Made by a program: the position numbers and the translations under genes | The notes under the pieces: generated by a model | The model's input: the letters and a program-made list of their open reading frames with translations, nothing else | Databases searched by the model: none | Told to the model about the DNA's origin: nothing | Shown here: positions 1 to 9,381 of the stretch, in pieces | Layout of the letters: each line of letters starts with the position of its first letter | Numbering within the stretch: the first letter of the stretch is position 1 | Assembly: GCA_036897485.1 (NCBI GenBank) | Contig: JAYMTF010000622.1 | Coordinates: 1-32,654 of the forward strand | Source of the DNA: Pelargonium nanum | Taxonomy: Eukaryota; Streptophyta; Magnoliopsida; Geraniales; Geraniaceae | Length of the DNA stretch: 32,654 nucleotides | Direction of reading: 5' to 3'

Positions 1-726
1 TAATTTTTATTCACTTAAATCGATAAATATAAGTAAATATATTACAACATTGAAATATACTCATTTTTTAGCCTAAACATTTTCATTAGTTATACCAAAT
101 ACATGAGAAAATACGTGTAAATAAATACATGTGTGAATCATTCTCCGACGAAAAAATAAGGAAAATGGGTTCATTTTGGTAAAAAACACTGGGTAGTGTC
201 ACACCTCACTAGCCAATGCCTTTTCCAGTGATCAGCCCAATTTTGAATTGAAGCCCAACACTAGGCAATATATGTTATATTTTCGTTTTTCTTTTTCTTG
301 TTGGCTATTTAAAGCGATGTAAAGCAAGATGGTTTATGATATATAGTTTCAGGCTTTCAGCACTTGTACTGTTCCTTGTGGACAAATTTGAGGTGACAAG
401 AATGGGCCTGAAATTGAATGATCAAAGTTTGTTTCTTTTTACAAATATTTGTAATTTATTTTGCCAGATTGATATATGGAAGTAACATGTTTATTGTTCT
501 ACCAAAAGTTGTTTTGCATTATATTAATTTGTATAATAGATATGCAGATAAGGTCGACCAATTTTGTAATGTTAAGTTGACTCATGTGAAATGTTAGATA
601 CTTATACATAGATACGAAGTTTGTATGATGAAGCTCATGCGAACCAATCACAATTGACTAAATATAATATATATATATATATATATGTCAAAACTCATAA
701 GTGAACTTTAATAAAACTTAATGTGT
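1..726. other. AT-rich intergenic DNA, no gene seen
   Basis: No open reading frame with recognisable protein character was seen on either strand. The stretch is AT-rich and includes a short (TA)n run at about 669-687. It ends at the left copy of the target duplication of the SINE described next. Confidence 0.6.
669..687. repeat. (TA)n microsatellite
   Basis: An uninterrupted alternating TA tract of about 19 bases. Confidence 0.85.
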
Positions 727-899
727 AAATTGAATTGCAACCGCCCCCTAGGGGATGCGTAATGGTCAAGACACACATCTGCACGTATGAGGTCGTTGGT
801 TCAAATACCATTGCGTCGGGTGGGGTGGGGTTTGGGTTAAAAGGGAGAGCTACCCCTTGTTGTGTAGCTCAATTTTTTTTTTAAAATTGAATTGCAACC
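727..899 (+). mobile_element. tRNA-derived SINE with 16-bp target site duplication
   Basis: A short element (body about 743-883, 141 bp) is flanked by a perfect 16-bp direct repeat, AAATTGAATTGCAACC, at 727-742 and 884-899. Inside is an RNA polymerase III type promoter. A box A-like stretch lies around 759-772 (GTAATGGTCAAGACA) and a box B-like GGTTCAAATACC at 798-809, about 35 bases apart as in tRNA-derived SINEs. The body ends in a run of nine or more T, a tail type known in some plant SINEs. The perfect duplication implies a fairly recent insertion by target-primed reverse transcription. The family name cannot be assigned by eye. Confidence 0.85.
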
Positions 900-1585
900 A
901 CCTACCTAGGTTGCATGTAGGTATTTACTTCTGGGCTGGCCAAGTGAAAACAGACCACTTCAGTAATTACCAATCCAACCCCATGCATTTAAACAGAAAT
1001 AAAGCCACAGACGAAATTCAATAAATTATAACAAAGAAAAGAAAAATGACATTGTTAATTTGTTAGCTGGTGATGAAAATTGTAAAGTACACACATTGAA
1101 TTGTACATTATAATAGCCATGAATTATATCGCTGCAACTGGCATTACTTAATGAATAACAAGTCGAGAGAGAAGAAGAAGAAGATATTTATGCAGAGCTA
1201 TGATAATTATACATTATTGATACACAGTGCAGGTGGAGAACCAATGAATCATGAATGGAAGCCATTAACACCATTACTGAGCTTTAGCAACAGTGTCAGT
1301 TTTAATATTGAATGTTTGTTAAATATTGCATGGAATTTTAATGAGCTAGAGGGTAATAAAAATGGAGTATATCAGATAAGGGAATGGGTGCTATTAGAGA
1401 AGTGCATGACAAAGGTGAATAGTTTCCAACTATTTACTACCTCATTTTTTGGGTGATGTGATAAATTTAGTATTGCATGATGCATGTCCGTTTCTAGTAA
1501 TAGTTTATATGTTTGATAGGTGAAAAATAAGTCATTCATGCCCGTTTCTAGTAACAGAGTGCGAAAGACTCTATTCCTGCATTCT
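900..1585. other. Intergenic DNA with a small internal duplication
   Basis: No gene is supported. A 101-codon open frame at 1151-1456 has no recognisable motif and no splice or promoter support, so it is not called. Two near-identical 21-base segments (CATG[T/C]CCGTTTCTAGTAA[T/C]AG) sit at 1483-1503 and 1537-1557, a local duplication with 54-base spacing. Confidence 0.55.
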
Positions 1586-1966
1586 AAGGCCTGTTTAGTT
1601 ATAGAAGATTTTCATCAGTTTTCCAAAAAACTGTTTTCTGAAAATTGGAAAACTTTGTTTAATGGAAAACTGAAAACTGGAAAATACCTTTCTAAAATAG
1701 CTTGAAAATTAAAAACTGTTTTTATATATAGTTTTTCCAATAGAAAACTCATTTTTTCATTACTCATTTTTATTTTATTATTATGTTTCACAATGTATAT
1801 ATTATGCGTAATGTTGTTATTTACCTTTTTTAAAATTAATTATAAAAATACATCATTCTAATTTAGAATGAAAATAATTAAAAATAGAAAATGTTACAAC
1901 TAACAAGTTTTCTAAATTTTGTCATAGAAAACATAAAATGAAAAATGGTTTTTTACAGGGTCCTAA
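1586..1966. mobile_element. MITE-like element (degenerate termini)
   Basis: The segment opens with AAGGCCTGTTTAG, a typical MITE end. It is filled with alternating GAAAACTG / TTTTCCA words and closes with TTTTTTACAGGGTCCTA, an imperfect inverted match of the opening (TA[A]GGCCTG against TAGGACCCTG). It is about 380 bp long. No coding frame is credible; the 61-codon open frame inside is AT-rich filler. The boundaries and superfamily are inferred. Confidence 0.4.
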
Positions 1967-2689
1967 AATCCTCCAAATATGAGAATTACAATCAGACATG
2001 TGAAAATGAGATAATAGAACTACCAATCTAACATCACTTCATTAATAATTTTTATACAATTTAAAATACTCCACCAAATTACATAAACCCAATTTAAAAT
2101 CTCATATATTTGTATGTAAACCAGAGGTCCACAGCATCATTTAAAAGCCTCATCCTCATCACCTAACCTCATTGCAATGAACACAAAACCATAAATCCTT
2201 CAAGGGTTGAATTGATACATAACAGTAGCAATAAATAAATAAAAACAGGTCAAGTACATACATATACATATGTATCTTAATTTTCCTTGGGATTGTTATC
2301 CAAAAATCATTCATAAATACACAAACAAGCAATCAAAACATTGTAAATTCATCAATAGCCATCCTTTAAAAAGAGTTGAGGTCTCAGAATGTGGTTGCTA
2401 CATTAAATGATCTTGGACCTAAATTAATACACATTTTTCTCCATTACAGCTATTGCTGTGTTGAATTAAATTTGAATTGAAGGATTTATGTACAAAAATG
2501 ATGGTATGACTCAGCTACTGCTCAAATACTTTTGAGTTCTATAACTAGTTTTCTTTTGTACTCATTGATACAGTTCTTGAATAGTCTTTTCAAAAGAAAT
2601 TTACATATCTTTAAATAACTCTCCAGCACTAGCTTCTTCTATCTCTGTAAATGGACCTAGCAAATTGTTCAGTATATATATATTTTTAA
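1967..2689. other. AT-rich intergenic DNA, nothing recognised
   Basis: No open frame, RNA gene or repeat with defined ends was seen in this stretch. Confidence 0.55.
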
Positions 2690-3019
2690 TTTTTAATGGA
2701 AAAGAAGCTTTAATTATACAAAGCAGGAATTGGGAGGGACAACACTATAGGTTATAAGGCCATTTGCATAGTTGAACAAATGATTCAAGCAACCCACAAG
2801 CGGGTGCAAATACACAATAACACAACTCGAAGTACAATGTCAAAGTTTCGCTAAGAAATCAGCCACAAAATTTGGTACCAACAGAAGATTCACTTCTCCC
2901 ACGAGCACCCTTTTGTTCTTGCGAATATCAATTAAATTAGCCCAAAGATGAAATCTACTGTAATCTTTTGATAAAAACTCGCAAACAAAAAGCAAAATAG
3001 TCTTGAGGATATATGACAT
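2690..3019 (-). pseudogene. Degraded LINE fragment: C-terminal RNase H (RVT_3-type) domain and 3' tail
   Basis: A minus-strand frame from 3019 to a stop at 2840-2842 encodes about 59 residues. They include SRFHLWANLIDIRKNKR, then EVNLLLVPNFVADFLAKL before the stop. This matches the end of the plant non-LTR retrotransposon RNase H domain, where the family reads roughly '...LI.DIR.L......EVN.V.REANRVADFLAKL'. The usual R-E-A-N is decayed to V-P-N. Upstream (about 3030-3060) an acidic-D-L segment in another frame resembles the expected ESDSL strand, so a frameshift separates it. Downstream the sequence runs to an A-rich 3' end near 2690, as in LINE tails. It is non-functional. Family identity is by recognition only. 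Confidence 0.7.
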
Positions 3020-3274
3020 GTGAAGCCTTTAATATCAAGCAAAGATCCAACTCAATCGAGAGTAGACTAATTGTTTGTTAATTGGGTCATCTCTACTTTG
3101 CTCCTGCAGACGCAATGTCTGTAGACATTGAGGTCAAGCATTGTCTGGTTGATGGAGCTACTACAACCTCGTTTCAGACATTTTTCACTCCGCAAGAGAC
3201 ATTTCACATGAGGTGGAATGCTCCTATATATGAAAAAATTTCATCCCCATTTTTTTGTACTTCATATACATTCT

Positions 3275-3470
3275 TAAGGACTATTTAATAAATTCATAAT
3301 TATACTTTTATTTTCACACAATTTTACGAAACAATTCAATTTTTTAGATTTCCTTTTGATTCATTTATCAAACAAAACTTGAATTCTTTGCATAAATTTT
3401 ACTTTTTTTCCATTCTACAGACATTTAACATCTACACACTTTTGAAGTAGATAAGTCAAACAAGTCCTTA
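3275..3470. mobile_element. Short MITE with TAAGGACT terminal inverted repeats
   Basis: The 196-bp segment begins TAAGGACTATTTAATAAATTC and ends with the reverse complement of TAAGGACTTGTTTGACTTATC. The first eight bases are a perfect inverted match and the next dozen are partly matching. The interior is AT-rich and has no coding potential. A TTA- or TA-type target duplication is possible but cannot be separated from the ends. Superfamily is not assigned. Confidence 0.55.
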
Positions 3471-6400
3471 CTTGTTCAATTTATTTCACAATAAAATATA
3501 AATCACACAAGATCGGTAAAAACCACATAAATTTTTCTTCTCTTTTAATTTTCTAAATATATATATGATGGAGATGAATTGAAGCAGCTCACAATGTAAC
3601 AAGAACAACAACATTGAAGTGAAGTGATGGATGCTTGGTTGTTGCATTGTACATTGAGAAGTTATAGTTTCATTAAGATTCTGAGCAGGCAAATTTATTT
3701 GCAACTTCTTGTATAGCTAGAGCCCCAATTCAATGCTGTGAAGAGGCAATTGGTGGGACTGGGATTTTATTTTAATTGGACAAATCTCATGTACTTATTT
3801 ACCAGCCATTTCTCTGCTTGCTTCATTGCATTTATAAGAGGGATCACAAGAAATATTTTTTTTTAAGTCTTTTTTCCCCCCAAACAATTTTCACCCTGCA
3901 ATCTTTTAATTAGATCTCTTTCAACTTGTTAATTTCTTTTAATAAAAAAATGTTCTTGTTGGTGTATATATAATAGCGGTGTGGTTTCGATGAAATCTCA
4001 TATTCTTTTTTAGTCAGACAAACAATAATCGAAACTAAATGGTTCATATCAGAAGTGTTGCAAAAGAGAACTTGTCTTCTTGACATCCTCCGACGGTAAA
4101 TGTTGGATCAAATTGTTAACACTTAACATTGTCAATGTCACTCCATTTCGCCCCAAAAAATTTTCTAATCCCAAATTCTTAATCTCCTAATTAATAGGCA
4201 AGTTCTTCATCGATATGGAGGTCATTCTTTCTAAACTATTACGTGAGGAAACCTGTCTTCGCACTCAAGCTAACTAACATTTCGTATTTGATGGCTTGAA
4301 CCTGAAAACTTCAAATGTAATCTAAAACGCCTAAACTGTTTAGCTCAAAATGAGTAGTGTATATACATTTTCAAAAGAAAATATAGCATGTTTTTAGTAT
4401 TTTCGTTGGACAAAAGAAAATACGCAGCGTACCCGTCGAGTCTATGTACCACAAAAAATCTACTCATTGCTCAAACAATGATAATTGATCCCACAAACAT
4501 AGATAAGAGATCAAAAACTAAATCGACATTATTTAAAAAGTACAATAACCTTTTGAATCTTTTTCTTAAACAAATAATGACAATACTCTACAAAACCAAA
4601 AAGTTTCACCAAACAGTATTTTACTCTACATAAATTTGCCACCCTCCCCATCATAAGGCCTTAATTTTAATGTGCTACAACTTGGACCCACTTTATATTA
4701 TATATGGCTTCATAGAATGGCATATACATGAAACGTTTCGTTAGCTGCATGATTCGTTATTTTTTTTTAAAAGAGCGTTAACATCTAAGAAGACTCGGCT
4801 TGTTTAAAAGATTCAACAATTACAATATAATTATAACCTATAATCATACATATAAAATTTGGAACAAACATGTCAACAAAATAGAGTAACGAACATGACA
4901 GTGCACTCCTTGTATTCTAAAAGCGTTTTCAAATTTCTACAACGTTGGTTATTTCGACATCCTAGCTAGATTCTTAACTCCTAATCCTCCATTCCATTGC
5001 GACGGTCAAAATTAACCAGCATTAGACATTTGCAAATCATGTTACTTATAAATTTAATTCTATATCACACATGTTTGTGATTGATATTAATAAAATTAAA
5101 ATTTCTAGATGTTCAATATTAATTATAAAGTGGTAAAACAACACATAAATGGTCAAATAAATCAAATGAGGTTAGAAATTATGAAGTTCCGGCCTTGGGT
5201 GGCTTTCATTAAAGTCTTCACTTAATATCCCATTAATTGGGTGCAGCTTATTATTTATTATTTACCAGTTCTTCAATTAATTCCATATTTTCTTTATTTA
5301 AGATTGAGGACGGCTTGGTTTTGGCCCAATATTTAAATCCTTTGCTTCTACGTACCAATTCATTATTATTTTGCCAATTTTCCTCCTCTCGAAATGACAA
5401 CTCAATATATATCAAATAAATACCATAGTAAATGTCTTGCCATTAATAACATTCTATAAATGAGTTTTGACACAATATATTATAATATATTGTTTATCAT
5501 TTCATTTAATAATATAAATGTACACCAGCGTTACAAACCCAAATTCATGTTGGTTTTAGGTTCACTTTTGTGTGTCTAAATATGTATGAGAGACGTATGA
5601 TTCATGTGCATTTGATATTTGTGAGTTGCGTGTATATTTTTTACCAGTAAATGCATACAAATTTATATTATTCAATTACTAGTTAATTTTTACAGTGATG
5701 AATGTATACAAATCTATTGATACTTGTCTATAAGTTTAATTTTGTTAACTTCCTCAGGGAATGGTTGTGGTAAGCAGTTGCCCATGCCAACCTCTCAAAA
5801 ACATTGCATAATACATTCTGTTTTTTTAAATATTAACATTATTGTCTATATGAAACGGTAAGAACATGTTATATATCCCAAATGTTGCACAAAATAATGT
5901 GTCAATTATTAATGAGACATGAAACAACAATTACTTCATGAATGATAACGTCACATGTAAAATATGTTTTATAAACCAAACACTTTGTGCCAAAACATCG
6001 TATAGAAAACTGCTGATCATACCCATCGAATTGTTATAGTTAATGAAACTTAATTTTGAACTATATATATATATAAATATATATAAAAAGGAAGTCAAGT
6101 GGAGAAAGAGTCAAGAAAGCTTAGAGATATGTGAGCAAGTTGCTTCAAATTCGTTATTTTAGCAAGTGCTTGATGAGATAGTGACTTGTCTTAACAGGTA
6201 ATGGTTGAATCATGTCCTATAAATAGTAATCTGTAACACATCCTAAAATGCAAGTCAACGATTCTTTGCCACGTGTTAAACAAAGTTTCTATAAATGGAA
6301 ACCGTATCTGCCAATTTTCATGTGTTCCTTTTAATTACAAACGTCAAAAACAAATGCTTGCTGCTTCTTCTTTTTATTATGGCATCATTAACAAATTATC

Positions 6401-7320
6401 TGCAAAACTAAAAATAATTAAGAGAATAATATAGAAATTTAGTATAAATAATAATAAAAAATAAAAATTGTGTTATCTTAAATAAATATACGTTGGTTGT
6501 TCAGCAAAATTATGAAGCATCATGCTTTATTTAATTTCCGATTTATTTGTTGGGGCTATATAAAACATTGTCAGACATTATTATATTATATCCGGCGGAT
6601 ATGCTTATCAATGTTGAAGAATACTAAATGGCTTGCATTCATTTCAAATTTATATAGTTGAGCATCTGAAGTCATGAGGGTATGGACCATTTTTTTTCCA
6701 TTGAGTTCTTGATTTTTTTTCTTAATATTTTTTAAACAACGATGTATCTAAAATGGACCCACAATTAGCACACAATCGAAATTTTTTAGACATATCATGC
6801 TCAGATTATTTCTAATTTGAGATGAGAAGAACAATAAAAACGGCGAAACTTTTTCTACCAAGTTTTAACACAACCATGTACACTGAAAGCTAAACTCGAG
6901 GCTTTAGATTAAACGGAACAATCTCTACAAGTTGAACCATTTACTTAACAAATGAAATTGACTAGAAGATAATGTTTTTAAAATAGTAATAAAATATTGA
7001 AATAGGTTCATGGTGGCTGTTTTGTTTTGTTTCGTCTCTTCCTTGTCTTTTATTGCTACTAAGTTCAAAGTTAAAAACAAATCAAAATCAGAATGAGTTA
7101 ATATTCATAAATGTGGTAGGCTTTTAGCACATGTACGGCTATCATCTTCCATAACCAATTTTGTATTTAATTGTAATAAAGGAAATAAAATAAGCTGAAT
7201 TCAACTTATTGCCACCAATCTTATTTGACTTTTGCATAAACAATTATGAATTATTGCTCAATTTTATTGTAACAAATTATGTTAACATTTACAATTATAT
7301 ATAATATAATGAACTTGTTT
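3471..7320. other. Long AT-rich gene-free stretch
   Basis: Several open frames of 60-81 codons occur here (for example 4388-4633 and 5237-5419). None has a motif, a plausible start context, a conserved composition or splice support, so none is called. A perfect 20-base palindrome lies at 5473-5492 (CAATATATTATAATATATTG), and TA-rich runs occur near 6063-6088. No RNA gene was recognised. Confidence 0.55.
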
Positions 7321-7431
7321 TTTAGATGGATGAGCAAACTAGACAAGAGATGACAATTTATGATAACGTGACATTTTTTAGATGGATGAGCACAACTATA
7401 CAAGAAATGGTAATTTATGCTAACGTGACAG
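7321..7431. repeat. Two-copy tandem repeat, 56-bp unit
   Basis: Copy 1 starts at 7321 and copy 2 at 7377. Both begin TTTAGATGGATGAGCA and end TAACGTGACA, with scattered substitutions in between. A 56-base offset holds throughout. The repeat is not part of any coding frame I believe. Confidence 0.8.
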
Positions 7432-8094
7432 TATTTTGTCACTTTAGCTGGAGATCGAACATGTGATGTATAGATTAACTCAAACTTGAAAATTATGTTC
7501 AAATATCAGATGTCAACGCAACACAGCGAATAATCGTGGTGGCATATTGTGTTCATGTCGGTTTTATTTAAACAAAAAATTAGATGAGTTGTAATTGATG
7601 TAGACTTATAAGTGAGAAAGATGAGATGAAAGGAAATTACACAAGAGAACTAATGTTACGATTTGATAGTGTCGACACAAAATTTTTTACATTCATCGTG
7701 TCACTTAAAAATAGATATAACAGAAACACGACAAGATTATCAAACGTAACGGATTCTTCAACACGAAAACGGCAAAATAATAAATGTTGAGCTCGAAGAC
7801 ACTTAAAATCACGTCATTCTTGTCGACTTACATGTCGTGTTCCAAATTGTCATCTGAAAACACAACTATACACAGCTATACACAAACCATTCTCATTAAA
7901 TTTACAAACTATTATATTAAAAATGAATGAGATAATATCGTAGAGTTGACATAGATGGCAATAAGGGAATGCTGCAAGGAAGTCAATGAAATTATATCTA
8001 ACGTAAACAAGCTCACTTCCTAGTATTTTTGCTGATGCTACCATTTTTCATTCATCAAACGTTTGCATAATTATTGGTTTCTTGAAAACCAATT
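7432..8094. other. Intergenic DNA upstream of the GIR1-like gene
   Basis: No gene was recognised. Part of it (about 7660-7850) is rich in short GTCGACAC / CACGACA / GTCGTGTT words on both strands, a composition seen in decayed transposable elements, but no ends were found. Confidence 0.4.
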
Positions 8095-8113
8095 AAAAAA
8101 AAAAAAAAAAAAA
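8095..8113. repeat. Poly(A) tract
   Basis: Nineteen consecutive A. No retroposed gene body could be recognised to its left, so it is listed only as a homopolymer. Confidence 0.85.
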
Positions 8114-8452
8114 CTAGGCTGATGAGGATAATATCATAATCATACTACCTTAACCTTCAAGAGAAAATAGAAAACAGAGACTTCAGGATTAGAGGAAGAG
8201 ATACAGAGAACTTATTGCTGTGTGTTTCAATTTCTGGTTTTCTGATTCAATGAGTTGGTGATTTCAATGTAACTTCTGAGTTTTGCCATTTAATTTCATC
8301 TTTGTTTGTTTTTCAATTAATTTTCATTAAAAGGACCTAGCTGGTATGGTTCCCTTTTCTCTGGTTGCCATTTAAGTTTCTACTTCTTTTTCTCCTCAAA
8401 TTTAAGCACAATATTTGGGTTTTTATCTTCCTTTTTTTTCTCCATTTGTGTA

Positions 8453-8769
8453 TCTCTCTCTCTCTAATCTATGATCATCTATTGCTCTCTCTCTAAACCA
8501 AAAAAAATTAAAGCACCGACTGCTCCTCCATCCCTGCACTTTGTAATTGCAATATTTACTGCAAATTTCCTCCTTCTGCTTACTTTCTTGGCATTTTTTT
8601 CCCACCATTAATACCATTTCCTGGTCTCTATTTACACCTTTCTTCTACCCCCAACACTTCTTTAACTCTCTCTCTCTCTCTACCTTCCACCTCTCCTCCA
8701 TAATTAAATTAAGCTTTAAAGCAATCCCATCTCTCTTCCTTCATTTCTTCTCCTTAGACCCTTATATAA
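8453..8769 (+). promoter_or_regulatory. CT-rich leader/promoter region with TATA-like box, GIR1-like gene
   Basis: The stretch is strongly pyrimidine-rich on the + strand, with (TC)n runs at 8453-8465 and 8666-8682. Such tracts are common around plant transcription starts and in 5' leaders. A TATA-like TTATATAAA lies at 8762-8770, immediately before an ATG at 8770. If that box is used, transcription would start near 8795-8800. If the start is further upstream, the CT tracts are 5' leader. The sequence alone does not decide. Confidence 0.45.
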
Positions 8770-8913
8770 ATGGCCTCCCAGCCCCAAATTCACCACCAAC
8801 ACCAACACCAGTTTAATGGTGCAACTCCTGCTAGTGCAACAACTCCCGCTAGTCCTGTCACTCTTTGTCTTTTTCACGCCAACCTCGTTCCTTCTAGCCC
8901 CAATCGGTTACTG
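8770..8913 (+). other. GIR1: Exon 1 of the GIR1-like gene; possible in-frame N-terminal extension
   Basis: An ATG at 8770 opens 48 codons (MASQPQIHHQHQHQF..., then Ala/Thr/Pro-rich, ending ...SPNRLL) that stay open to a good donor, CTG|GTAATG, at 8913/8914. The intron 8914-8992 (79 bases, T-rich, ending GTTTCAG) joins this exon in phase 0 to the exon containing the GIR1-like CDS. The reading frame would therefore run uninterrupted into that protein and give 171 aa. Known family members start at MSRR, so this may simply be an untranslated leader. A second ATG at 8816 in another frame opens a hydrophobic 32-codon upstream frame that ends at the splice junction. Confidence 0.5.
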
Positions 8914-8992
8914 GTAATGGCTTAACACTTAATCTCAATTGTGTTCTCTTGTTTAAGTTTCTGTTATTTACTCTGTTTTTGCTATGTTTCAG
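8914..8992 (+). other. Leader intron of the GIR1-like gene
   Basis: The donor is CTG|GTAATG and the acceptor is GCTATGTTTCAG|AGAGG, separated by a 79-base T-rich tract. This is typical of short plant introns. A leader intron just before the start is consistent with this gene family. Confidence 0.75.
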
Positions 8993-9022
8993 AGAGGGGA
9001 GCGTACCGTTAAAGCAGACACA

Positions 9023-9364
9023 ATGAGCCGCAGACATGGAAGCAGCCCCAAGCTTGACTTGAAGCTGAACCTCTCGCCGCCAAGGCCCAATCGACAAGAG
9101 GAGTCACCGAGCAGGTCAGCGACGGTGTCCCCAACATCCCCACCCAGCTCCTGTGTGTCCTCGGAGATTAATCATCAGGAAGACAGCAGCCGGAGATATG
9201 ATAGCAGCCCCGAGGCCACATCGATGGTGCTGGTGGGGTGTCCACGCTGCCTCATGTATGTGATGCTGTCCGAGGGAGATCCCAAATGCCCAAGATGCAA
9301 GAGCACTGTGCTGCTTGACTTCCTGCATGATAACAACACCAACATGAAGACAAGGAGAAGCTAG
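9023..9364 (+). CDS. GIR1: GL2-interacting repressor 1/2-like protein (GIR1-like EAR repressor)
   Basis: This encodes a 113-aa nuclear co-repressor adaptor of plants. In Arabidopsis, GIR1 and GIR2 bind the homeodomain protein GL2 and recruit TOPLESS to limit root hair formation. The N-terminus MSRRHGSSPK is followed by an EAR motif, LDLKLNLSPP, at residues 11-20 (alternating Leu 11/13/15/17). A Ser/Pro-rich middle follows. The conserved C-terminal block, MVLVGCPRCLMYVMLSEGDP, starts at residue 68. It carries Cys73, Cys76, Cys89 and Cys92 as two CPxC pairs, which look like a metal-binding knuckle, and ends in STVLLDFL. Length fits the family (about 110-125 aa). The start was chosen because family members begin MSRR; an in-frame upstream extension across the leader intron is possible. 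Recognition of the family is firm; assignment to GIR1 rather than GIR2 is not. Confidence 0.92.
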   Translation: MSRRHGSSPKLDLKLNLSPPRPNRQEESPSRSATVSPTSPPSSCVSSEINHQEDSSRRYDSSPEATSMVLVGCPRCLMYVMLSEGDPKCPRCKSTVLLDFLHDNNTNMKTRRS

Positions 9365-9365
9365 A

Positions 9366-9381
9366 AAGAGAGAGAGAGAAG
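9366..9381. repeat. (GA)n microsatellite in the 3' UTR of the GIR1-like gene
   Basis: A short AGAGAGAGAGAG tract directly after the stop codon at 9362-9364. Confidence 0.8.

Noticed and set aside
1151-1456. 101-codon open frame beginning MNNKSREKKKKIF
   Set aside because: No domain or family resemblance, Asn/Lys/Phe-rich composition typical of AT-rich non-coding DNA, and no promoter or splice support.
3082-3288. 68-codon plus-strand frame (MGHLYFAPADAMSV...)
   Set aside because: Lies between a LINE relic on the other strand and a MITE, and its end runs into the MITE. No recognisable motif.
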